64,000 nt of DNA from Aquitalea magnusonii (GTDB lineage: Bacteria > Pseudomonadota > Gammaproteobacteria > Burkholderiales > Chromobacteriaceae), in the NCBI RefSeq assembly GCF_003202035.1, contig NZ_QJKC01000011.1, forward strand, positions 62,001-126,000. The letters are read 5' to 3'. This document shows positions 63,993 to 64,000 of the stretch, piece after piece. The position numbers and the translations under genes were made by a program. Each line of letters starts with the position of its first letter. The first letter of the stretch is position 1. Under the pieces are notes generated by a model. That model was not told the DNA's origin. It worked only from the letters and a program-made list of their open reading frames with translations, and made no database searches.

Positions 63993-64000
63993 GCCTGCTC
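63989..64000 (-). CDS. hypC: Possible 3' end of hypC
   Basis: The last 12 bases, read on the minus strand, can encode Glu-Gln-Ala-stop, with the TGA overlapping the hypD ATG (ATGA). The order hypC-hypD-hypE is near universal, so the tail of hypC is expected here. Too short to prove. Confidence 0.3.
   Translation of the reverse strand, partial: EQA

Overview
The window looks like a chromosomal segment of a beta-proteobacterium of the order Neisseriales, most likely Chromobacteriaceae (an Aquitalea, Vogesella or Chromobacterium relative). This is inferred from GC-rich coding sequence with G/C-biased third codon positions, from IF3, Bfd, phasin and PhaR proteins of beta-proteobacterial type, and from the gene orders yajC-secD-secF and rpmI-rplT-pheS-pheT-ihfA-merR. 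I see no integrase, transposase, prophage or CRISPR array. The genus is an inference from memory of these families.

Layout. 1-5.3 kb: the tail of a LuxR-type regulator, a small exported protein inserted beside mnmA (a 44-bp copy of the mnmA tail flanks it), mnmA, an exported protein, nudJ, a Fur-box-controlled bfd and a DUF945 gene. 5.3-6.6 kb: a fatty acid desaturase. 6.6-10.1 kb: an mgtC-like gene and an NRAMP-family gene whose binding-site residues resemble the NRAMP-related magnesium transporters. It is preceded by an unusual leader of about 1 kb that holds a strong promoter, two or three short ORFs and a pyrimidine-rich tract. 10.3-20.9 kb: housekeeping genes (ridA, miaA, sbcB, tdk, mutL, dedA, secF, secD, yajC, tgt). 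21-29 kb: tRNA-Val, thrS, infC (probable AUA start), rpmI, rplT, a pheM-like leader, pheS, pheT, ihfA, a merR gene and tRNA-Pro.

29.4-42.5 kb is a sensory and accessory stretch: an Aer-like aerotaxis receptor, an HdeA-like periplasmic protein, a LuxR-type response regulator divergent from a FIST-domain sensor (nosP-like) and its hybrid kinase (nahK-like), an acetaldehyde dehydrogenase (exaC-like) with its DUF779 partner, a DUF1289 protein, a TPMT-like methyltransferase and a chemoreceptor with an extra C-terminal sensory domain. 42.5-49.7 kb: mscL, three tandem tRNA-Asn genes, a ygfZ-like gene, an H-NS-family gene, an unrecognised 574-aa protein, an M14 carboxypeptidase, and divergent phaP and phaR with a probable PhaR operator inside the phaP promoter.

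49.9-54.8 kb is a tricarballylate operon, tcuR-tcuA-tcuB-tcuC. After rimO, the last 7.5 kb (56.5-64 kb) is a leftward hydrogenase control cluster: (hypC)-hypD-hypE-hoxA-hoxB-hoxC-hoxJ. It combines maturation genes with an H2-sensing regulatory hydrogenase, its histidine kinase and its sigma-54 response regulator. The structural uptake hydrogenase is not in the window and probably lies beyond the right edge.

The most interesting unexplained signal is the leader of the NRAMP-like gene. It contains a short ORF beginning Met-Asp-Pro-Tyr-Pro, followed at once by a C/U-rich, G-poor tract. This layout recalls the Salmonella mgtL/mgtA magnesium-sensing leader with Rho-dependent termination, but sits in front of a different transporter family.
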